In this document: in pieces, positions 8,273-17,458 of the stretch
How the letters are laid out: each line of letters opens with the position of its first letter
Position numbering within the stretch: position 1 is the stretch's first letter
Assembly: GCA_030694835.1 (NCBI GenBank)
Contig: JAUYUF010000079.1
Coordinates: 1-22,264, forward strand
Length of the DNA: 22,264 nt
Reading direction: 5' to 3'
Source of the DNA: Flavobacteriaceae bacterium
Lineage (GTDB): Bacteria > Bacteroidota > Bacteroidia > Flavobacteriales > Flavobacteriaceae
Notes under the pieces: model-generated
The model's database searches: none
What the model was told of the DNA's origin: nothing
What the model saw: the letters and a program-made list of their open reading frames with translations, nothing else
Made by a program: the position numbers and the translations under genes

Positions 8273-8293
8273 ATAATTTTTAAGATAATTATT

Positions 8294-9016
8294 TTATTCT
8301 ACGTTAAAGGTAATTGGTAAACTGTATTTCACACCAACTGCACGACCACGTTGTTTACCTGGTTGCATTTTAGGTAATGATTCAATTACTCTTATTGCTT
8401 CCTTCTCTAAACGAACGTGTGGAGCTCTTGCTTCAATATCAACAACATCACCATTTTTGTCAATTTTAAACATTACGAAAATTCGTTTCTTACCAGGAGA
8501 TAAACCTAATTCTTGTGCTAAATCAGCATTGAATTTTTTGTTGACATGTTGACTGATTTTATCAGATAAACATTCTCTTTTTTGTTCTTTAGTACCAGTA
8601 CATCCAGGAAATACAGGAACATCCTCAATAATAGCAAATGGAACGTCTTCTACAACATCCTCATCTTCTTTAACCTCAACAATTTCACGAACTTTAATCG
8701 CTACTTTCTCATCAGATTCAGTAGACTTCAATTGAGTTTCAATAATTTTTTTATCATCCTTAACCACTTCAATTTTATCTGGAATTGTTGGTGGTGGAGC
8801 TGGTGGTGGTGGTGCAGTTTCAATTCGTTGTGTTAACGGAATGTCTTCTTCTTCAATTGCACCCATCATGTTATCACCTAGCTGAGTAATAACACGATCA
8901 TAAGTTTTATATTCAATTGCTAAATGCACTACCAATAGGGCAAGTACCAAGCCTAATTGCATAAACAACTTATTGTAATTTTCTAAGGTTGCTTTAGGGC
9001 TTTTCTTAATTTTCAT
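8294..9016 (-). CDS. tonB: Energy transducer TonB
   Basis: The 240-residue protein has the classic TonB layout. A short positively charged N-terminus (KIKKSPK) is followed by one membrane anchor at about 18-36 and a proline-rich spacer with APPPPAPPPTIP at 68-79. A charged linker rich in Glu, Asp, Lys and Val (about 80-130) leads to the C-terminal TonB domain at about 135-240. That domain opens with VPVFPGC and contains RIFVMFKIDKNGDV and PITFNVE. Cys139 and Cys149 could form a disulfide. TonB proteins couple the ExbB/ExbD motor of the inner membrane to outer-membrane receptors (SusC-type and siderophore receptors in this phylum). No exbB/exbD lies in the window. It sits 55 bases after the VanZ-like gene and just before a terminator. 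I see no convincing promoter of its own, though the 55-bp gap could hide a weak one. Confidence 0.93.
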   Translation of the reverse strand: MKIKKSPKATLENYNKLFMQLGLVLALLVVHLAIEYKTYDRVITQLGDNMMGAIEEEDIPLTQRIETAPPPPAPPPTIPDKIEVVKDDKKIIETQLKSTESDEKVAIKVREIVEVKEDEDVVEDVPFAIIEDVPVFPGCTGTKEQKRECLSDKISQHVNKKFNADLAQELGLSPGKKRIFVMFKIDKNGDVVDIEARAPHVRLEKEAIRVIESLPKMQPGKQRGRAVGVKYSLPITFNVE

Positions 9017-9071
9017 TGATGACTAATTTTATAAGGTGCTAATTTAATAATTTTTATATAACAAATGCAAT

Positions 9072-9467
9072 TTATTTTAAAAGCTTTCTTTTTTGAATCC
9101 ATAAAATAAATATTCCTAAACCAATTATTATACCAATTGTATTCGCCAAAACATCATAAATATCGGCTTCTCTACTTGGAGTATAATTTCCTTGTACTAC
9201 TTCAATAATTATACCATAAAATGAAATACAAATAGCAGTTAGAATTATTTTTATAATAGGGACTTTTTTTAAACATACCGCAAGAAACCAACTAAATGAT
9301 AAAGATGCATAGGATATTATATGTGCTATTTTATCAAAATACCCAAATTCAAATTTGGGTATTAAATTATTTAAAGGGATAAAGCTTAAATAAGCAATCA
9401 GAAAAGTTAATACAATTGCTATAAATAAGGATTTATCCTCCAATAAGTTCACTATACGCTTGAGCAT
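9072..9467 (-). CDS. VanZ-like membrane protein
   Basis: This 131-residue protein has about four hydrophobic segments (roughly 14-30, 45-63, 68-87 and 107-125). The loop between the last two carries EVVQGNYTPSREADIYDVLANTIG, with the E-x-x-Q, R-x-x-D-x-x-D and N-x-x-G pattern of the VanZ-like family. VanZ was named for teicoplanin resistance in enterococci. Small single-domain relatives are common and their function is unknown, so I do not infer resistance. The ATG start lies 35 bases inside the end of gcvH. It is the only ATG that precedes the first membrane segment; GTG and TTG codons a few positions later are alternatives. Translation is probably coupled to gcvH. Confidence 0.8.
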   Translation of the reverse strand: MLKRIVNLLEDKSLFIAIVLTFLIAYLSFIPLNNLIPKFEFGYFDKIAHIISYASLSFSWFLAVCLKKVPIIKIILTAICISFYGIIIEVVQGNYTPSREADIYDVLANTIGIIIGLGIFILWIQKRKLLK

Positions 9468-9813
9468 CTAATAAATCTTCAACTTGGGATACATCTGCAA
9501 TTTTAACTTTTATTATCCATCCATCACCATATGGATCAGAATTGATTTTAGCTGGATCATCTCCCAGAACTTCATTAAACTCAATAACCTCACCTGTTAG
9601 TGGCATAAATAAATCTGAAACTGTTTTTACAGCTTCAACGGTACCGAATACAGCATCTTTATCAACAGTCTCTTCAACAGTATCAACATCAACGTAAACA
9701 ATATCTCCAAGCTCTCCTTGTGCAAAGTGAGTTATGCCAATTGTAGCAATGTCTCCTTCTATAAGTACCCACTCATGATCTTTGGTGTACTTTAAATTTA
9801 TTGGTAATTTCAT
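9433..9813 (-). CDS. gcvH: Glycine cleavage system H protein
   Basis: The 126-residue protein matches the usual GcvH length. It carries the opening KYTKDHEWVLIEGDIATIGI, the G-E-L-G-D-I-V-Y strand and the lipoylation motif TVEAVKTVSDLF, with Lys63 as the lipoate attachment site. H protein shuttles the methylamine group of glycine between the P, T and L proteins of the glycine cleavage complex in the cytoplasm. It starts 35 bases after the sprA stop on the same strand, and its last 35 bases overlap the start of the VanZ-like gene. The other gcv genes are not in the window, as expected for this phylum, where gcvH often stands apart. Confidence 0.96.
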   Translation of the reverse strand: MKLPINLKYTKDHEWVLIEGDIATIGITHFAQGELGDIVYVDVDTVEETVDKDAVFGTVEAVKTVSDLFMPLTGEVIEFNEVLGDDPAKINSDPYGDGWIIKVKIADVSQVEDLLDAQAYSELIGG

Positions 9814-9848
9814 TTGATTTTATATTAATTATTATTGATTTGAATTTT

Positions 9849-12800
9849 CTAATTTCCAATTAAATATCTTACACTGATTCCAGCACCTATCGATTTTCTT
9901 GGGAAGGTTGTTGAAATAGCATAACTTGATGCGTTTTGATCAAAATAAAGGGAACCTGTTAAGTTTTTAGACAAGGCATAATCTGCTAAAAATTTAAGCG
10001 ATAATAATCTTTGTCCACCCGTTATTTGATCATTTTCCTCATTTATAGATCGTATCAAAGTGATATTATCGCGCAAAGATACATCTAATTTTAAATTTAA
10101 ATCACCTTTTACATTGGTTTGCTCATCGGCAATTCTAAATCGCATTTGTACATCTTTTATTCGATATCCAACTCCAATAACATACTCTAATCCTTTAACT
10201 TGAGTAACGGTGTTGTTATTAAAATTAAGACTTACCGCTCTATCTTTTCTAATTTCACCTTTAAAAGATAGTGAGTTTTGCATACGCACATCAATTTTAA
10301 TTAATGGAGAAAATTCTTCAATTAAATTAACATTTGAAAGCAATAACTTATTAAAGAAGTTGCCCGAAATGTCCTTATTGATATAAGCAGTACTTTCACT
10401 ATACTGATTATTATTGCTAAAATTGGTAATAGAATATAAAGACCGATAACTATGAGAAACTGTAAAACTTCTGAAATTATCTTTAAACCATTTGACTTGC
10501 ATTAAACCTTTATAGTTAACTTTCCAATTTGGCATTGGTATATTTCTAAATGGACTTAATTTAATACTTGATGCAGATTGCCCTCTGTAAGCAGCCAAAA
10601 ATGCTGGCAACATCACTTGTTGACTATTTTCTCCAAAACCATCTACGCTTGGTAAATTGGCTTGAGCTGCCAATCTTTCTGAAATAGTGGTTCTATTGTT
10701 TTTAAAATCTACAAAAAGTTGATCGTAATTTTTAAATGCAGTACCAATCATTAAAAAACTAGTACTAAAGTTTCCAAATTCTGAAATAGGTGCTTGCGTA
10801 TCTAAAATTCCGTTAACTACATCTAATTGCTGTGATAAATTACTGGTGTAAATTTTATTAGCAAGTAATTCAATATCTAATGAATTATTAGGTTTAATAT
10901 CAACCGAAACATCTAATTTTTCAAAATGTGTTTGACTATATGTTTTATTATAGTATGGATCTGATACATCTCTAGATAATAACCAACCTTTTTCTATTGC
11001 CATATTCCTGATATCAATCTGACTTCCAAATACAAATCCTAAAGTTGGAGCTAAACTACCTGAATAATTATCTCTTCCTAAGAATCCCATTTCTGGAACA
11101 TAACCTGGTAAAAGTGTACCATTATTTTCTGAATAACTTAAACGTGCTTTTTTAACTGATGTTAAAATGTTTTTGAAAGAATTTAACCACTCATTATTAT
11201 TAGCCTGAGGCACACCTTCATTTGATGTTCTTGGTTTTCTAACAGATGTTAAACCAATAGTGCGATAAAATTTATTCATATCTAAATCTAGACTTAGATT
11301 ATGTGTATTGGCATTTTGAATAGTATTTCCTAATTGTTCTTGGAAATAAGCCGATGAAGCTTGCCAATCAAAATCTGCCGTATACGTATAATTTGCAGAA
11401 ATGAAATCTAATACCGGAATTTTTTGTAACGGAACTTTATAAGTTCCATTTAAAGTTTGATGGTATTGTTTTGGTCGGCCAACACTAAAAAATTTATCGA
11501 ATAATTTAATTTCATCATCTGGACTAAATTCATCATATAAATAATTATTGACAGCTCTGAAAGTAAACTGAAGCGATTTGGTTAAATTATAATTGACAGC
11601 ATAATCCCAATCAAACATAAAATGTCTTTGTGTCAATGTCGGTAATTGTGGTAAGCCTTCAATTAAACTTCTAGAGAGTTGTTCATTATAACTTCTGATA
11701 ATTCCTGAATTCAACGAAATACTTGTAGGTATAAAATTGATATTAAAATCTTGAAGTAATTTTAAATATTTACTATTTAAAAATGTTACTTTTTTAAGTG
11801 GCTCAATTACCCAAGGTTTAAATGAATGATTATAATGCAACGAGGCTCTAACATTTTGGTCTAAATATTTTTGAACTTCATAACTTGTGTGAGTCATTTC
11901 GTTATAAGCATAGGATGCTGAAATATTTTCAATATCATAAAATCTTGTATCACGTTTTTTTGTTGATGATTTTTCTTTTCTAACATTTAAGAAACTAATA
12001 CTGGTTCGTTTAGTGTAATCTTGCGCCTCCTTACTATTTGGATTGATGTCTTTAGCATCATCAAACAATACATCTTGATATTGTGGGTCATATTTTGGAT
12101 CTCTAAATTCTTCTGAAATAGCATAATTCATCGGAATTTGAAGTCCCCAATCTTTAGGTAATACTTTTCCTAAATTTACGCTGGTTACAACATCATATAA
12201 CCTTGTTTCTTCCTGACTTCTTTCGTTAACACGTTGTTCCAATGTACCGAAACCTTTGGTTTCCATTCTTCCAGTTAAAGAAACATTGGCAAAATCGGCA
12301 AAATTAGCGTCAGCACCAATTACAGCAGCCCATCCTCCTTTATTATCAAAATCTGAAACTCTTAATTCATTAAACCAAATTTCTGCAAACTGATTGGTGG
12401 TTGAGTTATTTTTAACTCCCAACATGATGGTTTTAACGTTAGATAAATTAGGATTTCCTTTTACTCTAACTTCATAACCTGTTAATCCTTCAATTGGCGA
12501 TGGAATTCCAATTGCTGGATACAATAAATTTGGAGCAATTCCTTCTTTAAACCTGAATAATTTAAGATTTGATAAATGTTCTAATAATACCTCAAAATTA
12601 TTTTCAGATGGCCATATTTCTTGAGCAGTAATAGCTCCAAAATTAGTTATTTTTAAAGGAACTTCTATTTGATAATAATTTTCATTTAAGTCACTTCCTA
12701 ATCTAATTATTGCGTGTAATTCATCATCTTTAACTAGAGGTTTGGAGACAATTCCCTCAGCATGAATAAACATTTTTAATTGTTTATACATACGTAAGTC

Positions 12801-15800
12801 CATACTTACATTTTTAAATACGGCTCTAGATTCATTTGGTACCAAATCATTCACTTTTAATAAAAGTGATTGCTCGTTTTGTTTTTGTAAAGTTGTACTT
12901 CCTTGTAATATTTCTCTTACAGTACCAGGTGGTAACACATAAGGAACTGGCTGTTTTGTCTCGTTTTCTTCAATATTTACAACTCCTACTTCGAAATTTT
13001 GTAAATCTGTCTGAGTTAGATTTTGTGGTGGTTCAATAGCTGGATTTAACGTTTTGGAGAATCTTCTCCAATCACCTCTAACTAATTGTAATTCACCAAA
13101 CCTCAATACAACTGGTATTTTAAATTTGGTTAAATACATTCTAATAAATCTAATTGAACTAAATCCTGAAATACCATTTACAACCTCATCTGGAGTTGTA
13201 ACTGGAATTCTAAATTGTAACCATCTAAAATCTTTTTTGCTTCCATCTTCTAAGGTAACTGGAACAATTCTCTCATCAACAATTTTATTTTGACCAACAA
13301 CTAAATCATTTTTATTTAGTGAAACTTTATATTCATAATAACTTTCAACAGTATTCATCGTTTGATCTCTATTGATGTCTTCTACATCTGGATATGATGT
13401 TGCTGATGTTGGAAATGATTCTTTCGAATTATTAGCTGTAGGCGAATTTCCTTCTGTATTATTGAATTGTTTATACCGTGAAATAACAGATGCGTTTTGA
13501 GTATCATAATCAGTTGCTCTGAAATAACGATAATTGTCTGAAGATGGATCTGGGCCAAATACGGTTCCAAATTTTGCAGCTTCTCCTGCATCACTTAGAC
13601 CATCCAATCCTAAGTCTTGATTTATCCTATCCGCATCACTTTCGCTAAAAGCATAAAGTAGCGATTGTTTAGAAGGCACTCTTGCTAAATTAGTTTGGAC
13701 AGTATTGTTATTACTACCATCTGCTGGAAGACCATTTTCGTACATTTTTTTTCCATCTCTGATAATGTCTTCTGATACATTTCCTAAATTGAAATACAAT
13801 TCTCCAATTTGATTTTCAGGTGTATTTGGATTTACTCCGTTTGGCAAACCTTCCTCTTGTTTAATTGAATAAGCATTATTATAATATGGATCTTGCATCC
13901 AAAACTGAATGTATTCTACATTAGCTTGCTCAAAATCTGTAGTTATTAATGAACGCATAATTCCGCCCCAACGATCTTGTGGATTTGTAAATTTTCCGTT
14001 AGACAGATTATTGGTGTCATAATTATAACTTCCTCTTTCTGTTGGAAAATAAGCTAAATCTAAGGTTCTAACAATTGATGATTGAGTAATATCTAAATCT
14101 AACTGTGGAAATAATTCAGTGAAATTAACTCTTCGAACTTCAGCTCTTGACATTTCAATATTATCAATATTCTTAGGCTTTAAAGAACCTCCATAAAATA
14201 ATTGATCAATGGTATACCATGATAATTTAGCTCTGTTTTTTCCATATTGTAAATCATCGGTTAAGGATGATTCTGGAAATTTTTGTGGTGTGCTCGCCAA
14301 ATACCATTGTGATGGTGCTTTAATATCTAGTGGTGTTTCTGCCCCTTCAAAATCTTCTAAATAAGAGGTTGATTGACCTTCAAATTCGGAAGCTCTTGGC
14401 GAACCTGGAAGTAAATAGGCAAAATCTCCACGAACTGAGAAATTAGATGGAACATCTGTATCGATATTCGGTAATTTATTTACCAATTTTGTTAAAAAAG
14501 GAACTTCAGTATTATAGTTAGCATTTAAACCAAAAATAGTATTGTTAATTGGTTCATATCCAAAAATGGCCTTTTGGGTTATTGGTTTTTCATTCAAATT
14601 TAAAATGGTTGTTCCTGCAATAAATTTATCAGAAAACTTATGCTCAATATTAACACCAAAAAATCTTTTTGATTGTAAATTAAAGGATGAATTATTTTCT
14701 ACAGAAACTTGTATTGGAGCATCTGATGACGCTAAACTTGGATTGATAATTTTTACACGTCCTATTTGATAATCTACAACATAATCGATTCCTTCTACCA
14801 ATAATCTGCCTCCTGATGTAACTTTTACAGAACCTTGCGGAACATTAAAGGCACCTAACGGAATTCCGCTGGCACTTTCTGATTTAAAATATCCTTTTAA
14901 TAAATATTTATCTTTTTCTTGATGATTGTTTTTAGCTTCAGAAATTGTTCTAGTGTACAGTTCATTAAAAACGTATTTATCATCTGCTAGTGAGGTGAAA
15001 TTTGCTTTTAAATCGGCTCCAAATGGTTCAACCTTTGGAAAAATAACCAATCCATTTTCAGAATCGATGGTGATTCCTTCAACATAATCAAAGAAACCAT
15101 CACCTTTCGGAATTGGAATAAAACTTCTGTCTAATCTATCTAAGCTAAATAAATTTAATAAGGTTTTATCGGCAATTCCACTTGTAGCAGCTTTTTGTAA
15201 TACGTTTAATGGAACTCCTGTAGCATCATCTTTATACAAAAGCTCAAATCTAAATCCTTCGGGTTGTATTTGATACGTTCCTAATGCATAAATATTTTTC
15301 ATCATCAATTTCCATATTGGAACAGATGTGTTGACAATTTCACTTCGCAATAACTTAACAATTATACTAGACGGTGCTGGAACTCCGTCAGAAGTTAATT
15401 CACCAACTTTATAAACAGATGAGCTCCCGCTAATTGTATATTCATATGCAACTGCAATAATATCACCATCATTTAAACGTCTATTTAAAGACAAAAATCC
15501 TAACTGTGGGTGTAATTTGAATTCATTTGGACTTAATTTACGGGCATTTTCTAACACGGAAAAATCACGACCTTGTAACATTCCTAAAGGCAAAAGTGCA
15601 GATGATACAGTTGACACATTTCTTACTGCGCTTCCAGCGGTAAAATAACTTATTAAGCTATTGGCTTCATTGGAAGGATCTTTAGCAGATGGAACCGGAA
15701 ACACATTCGGATTAAATATATTAACACTTTTGTTTTCAGCTAAATCTGCAAATGCAACAATATTTCTGATATCTTGGGTTACGGCTGTTTTATTGGTTAC

Positions 15801-16841
15801 CCAAACTTCAATCTTTGTTATGTTTACCGCACTATTTATTAACGGGAAATTTGAAAGAGCATTATTATAATTATCTCTAAAATATTGAGAAATAAAGAAG
15901 TGTTTATTATCATCATAATCTGTTGTTTGAAGCTCAAATTCATTAATTATTGAACCTCCTTGAGCTGCAACTGTTCTAGTTTGTGATTTTTGTTCAGAAA
16001 AAACTACAGAAACAGAGGTGCGCCCAAATTGCAATTCTGATTTTACACCAAATAAACTTTGTGCACCTGAAATCAGTGAATTTTTAACAGGCATACTTAC
16101 ATTACCAACTTCAATTTTTTGAACGATATCATCCTCAGTGGGTGTGTATTCTAATTTTATTAAATTTTGAAAATCAAAAGTTGATTGTGTATCATAATTT
16201 GCTGCAACTTTTAAACGTGTTCCAACTTTAGCAGCAATGCTCGCACTAATTTGCTGATCAAAATCAAATGTGACACTTTTTCTATTGTTCTCTGAAACTT
16301 GGGGATTATCAACTTTTTGATATAACATTCCCATTTTAATGTTGATAGAACCTTGAGGTTTTACTTCAATTACATTTCCTCCAAAAATGGATTCAAAAAA
16401 ACTAGAATTCACATAATAAGAAGGCAGTAAATCTTTTTGCTGTGATACGCTATTTTTCCTTTTTCCATCTATAGCGCTTACTTTATCTTTAAAATAAGAA
16501 AGCATTTCTTTTTTCTGAGTATATTCATTATACTCTTCTGATGACATATAAACTGGATATTTTATTTCATAATTTCCAATTTTTTCAATAATCATATATT
16601 GCTTTAATTCAGCGTCGTAAATAATTTCTTTGGATGATGGAAGTGATAAAAAAAGCTTTCCCTCTTTCGTACTATCAAATGAATACGGTAATATTAATGA
16701 GTCTTTATGTATAATTAATGTATCTTCAGAATCTGGAATGATTGGTGGTGGTATTTGGGCATTACTTTTAAAACTGACCAATAATAGTAACAGGAAAATT
16801 AATCCAATCAATTTATATTTAATTATTTGTAATTTTTTCAA
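9849..16841 (-). CDS. sprA: Type IX secretion system translocon / gliding motility protein SprA
   Basis: This single unbroken frame of 2,330 residues makes up nearly a third of the window. SprA (Sov in Porphyromonas) is the giant outer-membrane barrel through which T9SS substrates, including gliding adhesins, leave the cell. A signal peptide occupies 1-28 (basic MKKLQIIKYK, hydrophobic core, then SNA before Q29). The first SprA N-terminal-type domain includes FFESIFGGNVIEVKPQGS (about 149-165) and FDFDQQISASIAAKVG. The second repeat starts near 724 (KRFFGVNIEHKFSDKF) and includes SYLEDFEGAETPLDIK near 830. The last residues, ISVRYLIGN, look like a final barrel strand. Its length is a little below the about 2,400 of F. 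johnsoniae SprA. The start is a TTG (16839-16841), 4 bases after the ruvA stop. No ATG or GTG lies between the in-frame stop at 16863-16865 and the signal peptide, so TTG is the only ordinary start. Confidence 0.96.
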   Translation of the reverse strand: MKKLQIIKYKLIGLIFLLLLLVSFKSNAQIPPPIIPDSEDTLIIHKDSLILPYSFDSTKEGKLFLSLPSSKEIIYDAELKQYMIIEKIGNYEIKYPVYMSSEEYNEYTQKKEMLSYFKDKVSAIDGKRKNSVSQQKDLLPSYYVNSSFFESIFGGNVIEVKPQGSINIKMGMLYQKVDNPQVSENNRKSVTFDFDQQISASIAAKVGTRLKVAANYDTQSTFDFQNLIKLEYTPTEDDIVQKIEVGNVSMPVKNSLISGAQSLFGVKSELQFGRTSVSVVFSEQKSQTRTVAAQGGSIINEFELQTTDYDDNKHFFISQYFRDNYNNALSNFPLINSAVNITKIEVWVTNKTAVTQDIRNIVAFADLAENKSVNIFNPNVFPVPSAKDPSNEANSLISYFTAGSAVRNVSTVSSALLPLGMLQGRDFSVLENARKLSPNEFKLHPQLGFLSLNRRLNDGDIIAVAYEYTISGSSSVYKVGELTSDGVPAPSSIIVKLLRSEIVNTSVPIWKLMMKNIYALGTYQIQPEGFRFELLYKDDATGVPLNVLQKAATSGIADKTLLNLFSLDRLDRSFIPIPKGDGFFDYVEGITIDSENGLVIFPKVEPFGADLKANFTSLADDKYVFNELYTRTISEAKNNHQEKDKYLLKGYFKSESASGIPLGAFNVPQGSVKVTSGGRLLVEGIDYVVDYQIGRVKIINPSLASSDAPIQVSVENNSSFNLQSKRFFGVNIEHKFSDKFIAGTTILNLNEKPITQKAIFGYEPINNTIFGLNANYNTEVPFLTKLVNKLPNIDTDVPSNFSVRGDFAYLLPGSPRASEFEGQSTSYLEDFEGAETPLDIKAPSQWYLASTPQKFPESSLTDDLQYGKNRAKLSWYTIDQLFYGGSLKPKNIDNIEMSRAEVRRVNFTELFPQLDLDITQSSIVRTLDLAYFPTERGSYNYDTNNLSNGKFTNPQDRWGGIMRSLITTDFEQANVEYIQFWMQDPYYNNAYSIKQEEGLPNGVNPNTPENQIGELYFNLGNVSEDIIRDGKKMYENGLPADGSNNNTVQTNLARVPSKQSLLYAFSESDADRINQDLGLDGLSDAGEAAKFGTVFGPDPSSDNYRYFRATDYDTQNASVISRYKQFNNTEGNSPTANNSKESFPTSATSYPDVEDINRDQTMNTVESYYEYKVSLNKNDLVVGQNKIVDERIVPVTLEDGSKKDFRWLQFRIPVTTPDEVVNGISGFSSIRFIRMYLTKFKIPVVLRFGELQLVRGDWRRFSKTLNPAIEPPQNLTQTDLQNFEVGVVNIEENETKQPVPYVLPPGTVREILQGSTTLQKQNEQSLLLKVNDLVPNESRAVFKNVSMDLRMYKQLKMFIHAEGIVSKPLVKDDELHAIIRLGSDLNENYYQIEVPLKITNFGAITAQEIWPSENNFEVLLEHLSNLKLFRFKEGIAPNLLYPAIGIPSPIEGLTGYEVRVKGNPNLSNVKTIMLGVKNNSTTNQFAEIWFNELRVSDFDNKGGWAAVIGADANFADFANVSLTGRMETKGFGTLEQRVNERSQEETRLYDVVTSVNLGKVLPKDWGLQIPMNYAISEEFRDPKYDPQYQDVLFDDAKDINPNSKEAQDYTKRTSISFLNVRKEKSSTKKRDTRFYDIENISASYAYNEMTHTSYEVQKYLDQNVRASLHYNHSFKPWVIEPLKKVTFLNSKYLKLLQDFNINFIPTSISLNSGIIRSYNEQLSRSLIEGLPQLPTLTQRHFMFDWDYAVNYNLTKSLQFTFRAVNNYLYDEFSPDDEIKLFDKFFSVGRPKQYHQTLNGTYKVPLQKIPVLDFISANYTYTADFDWQASSAYFQEQLGNTIQNANTHNLSLDLDMNKFYRTIGLTSVRKPRTSNEGVPQANNNEWLNSFKNILTSVKKARLSYSENNGTLLPGYVPEMGFLGRDNYSGSLAPTLGFVFGSQIDIRNMAIEKGWLLSRDVSDPYYNKTYSQTHFEKLDVSVDIKPNNSLDIELLANKIYTSNLSQQLDVVNGILDTQAPISEFGNFSTSFLMIGTAFKNYDQLFVDFKNNRTTISERLAAQANLPSVDGFGENSQQVMLPAFLAAYRGQSASSIKLSPFRNIPMPNWKVNYKGLMQVKWFKDNFRSFTVSHSYRSLYSITNFSNNNQYSESTAYINKDISGNFFNKLLLSNVNLIEEFSPLIKIDVRMQNSLSFKGEIRKDRAVSLNFNNNTVTQVKGLEYVIGVGYRIKDVQMRFRIADEQTNVKGDLNLKLDVSLRDNITLIRSINEENDQITGGQRLLSLKFLADYALSKNLTGSLYFDQNASSYAISTTFPRKSIGAGISVRYLIGN

Positions 16842-16845
16842 ACTA

Positions 16846-17427
16846 TTATAAATTTTTAAGAGCTATTTTTAATAAAGATTCTATATTGTAATTAGGATTT
16901 TCGAGTAAATATTTATCAACTATTTTCTCCGATTGTTTTCTTGCAAATCCTAAAACTTCTAATGCTGATAACGTTTCTTCTTTTACTGTATTGTTTGAAA
17001 CTAGTGAGATTTCATCCATATTACAGGTTTTAGAAATCTTATCTTTTAAATCGATGATAACTCTTTGGGCTGTTTTTCCTCCAATTCCTTTTGCTCTTTG
17101 AATTGTAGTTACATCTTCTGTCATAATTGCTCTCTGAACTTCTTCAGCAGTCATTGATGACAACATAGTTCTTGCTGTAGATGGACCAACACCAGAAACG
17201 GAAATTAATAACTTAAAAACTTCTCGTTCTGATTTATCAAAGAAACCAAATAATGTATGAGCATCTTCCTTAATAGAAAGATAAGTGTATAGCTTTAAAA
17301 CTTCTTCTTGTCCAATTTTTGAGTATGTACTCAGTGATATATGAATCAAATAGCCTAAGCCATTTGATTCAATTACCACATAAGTTGGATTTTTCTCTAC
17401 AAGTTTTCCAATGATATGATGAATCAT
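16846..17427 (-). CDS. ruvA: Holliday junction branch migration protein RuvA
   Basis: The 193-residue protein has the three RuvA parts. An OB-fold at 1-62 includes MIHHIIGKLVEKNPTYVVIE and SNGLGYLIHIS. Tandem helix-hairpin-helix motifs follow, with SGVGPSTA at 78-85 and KGIGGKTAQR at 113-122. The C-terminal three-helix domain (about 150-193, SALEVLGFARKQSEKIV) contacts RuvB. RuvA binds four-way DNA junctions as a tetramer and loads the RuvB motor. Neither ruvB nor ruvC is adjacent, which is usual in Bacteroidota. It lies 31 bases downstream of maeB and 4 bases upstream of sprA. The run-on into sprA suggests that the translocon gene is transcribed from here or from maeB. Confidence 0.96.
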   Translation of the reverse strand: MIHHIIGKLVEKNPTYVVIESNGLGYLIHISLSTYSKIGQEEVLKLYTYLSIKEDAHTLFGFFDKSEREVFKLLISVSGVGPSTARTMLSSMTAEEVQRAIMTEDVTTIQRAKGIGGKTAQRVIIDLKDKISKTCNMDEISLVSNNTVKEETLSALEVLGFARKQSEKIVDKYLLENPNYNIESLLKIALKNL

Positions 17428-17444
17428 TTTATTTCATTAAAAAC

Positions 17445-17452
17445 CAAATGTA
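17445..17452 (-). promoter_or_regulatory. Candidate -7 promoter box of ruvA-sprA
   Basis: On the minus strand the bases read TACATTTG, matching TAnnTTTG, inside the 31-bp gap between maeB and ruvA and 17 bases before the ruvA ATG. No TTG occurs at -33 spacing, where the sequence is the 3' end of maeB. It could give ruvA-sprA a start site separate from maeB, with a very short leader. Confidence 0.35.
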
Positions 17453-17458
17453 AGAAAA

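Noticed and set aside
8764..8822. GGTGGT-type tandem repeat
   Set aside because: It encodes the TonB proline spacer in reverse; it is not a regulatory repeat or CRISPR.
8582..8836. Plus-strand frame rich in Trp, Ser and Asn opposite tonB
   Set aside because: The GGT/TGG-rich run is simply the complement of the proline-rich spacer of TonB.
12836..13293. Two adjacent plus-strand frames inside sprA
   Set aside because: sprA is continuous and recognisable across this interval on the minus strand, and the plus-strand translations look like low-complexity shadow.
13382..13594. 70-codon frame on the same strand as sprA but in another frame, which might suggest a frameshift
   Set aside because: The sprA frame reads through without interruption here, and the alternative translation is not SprA-like.
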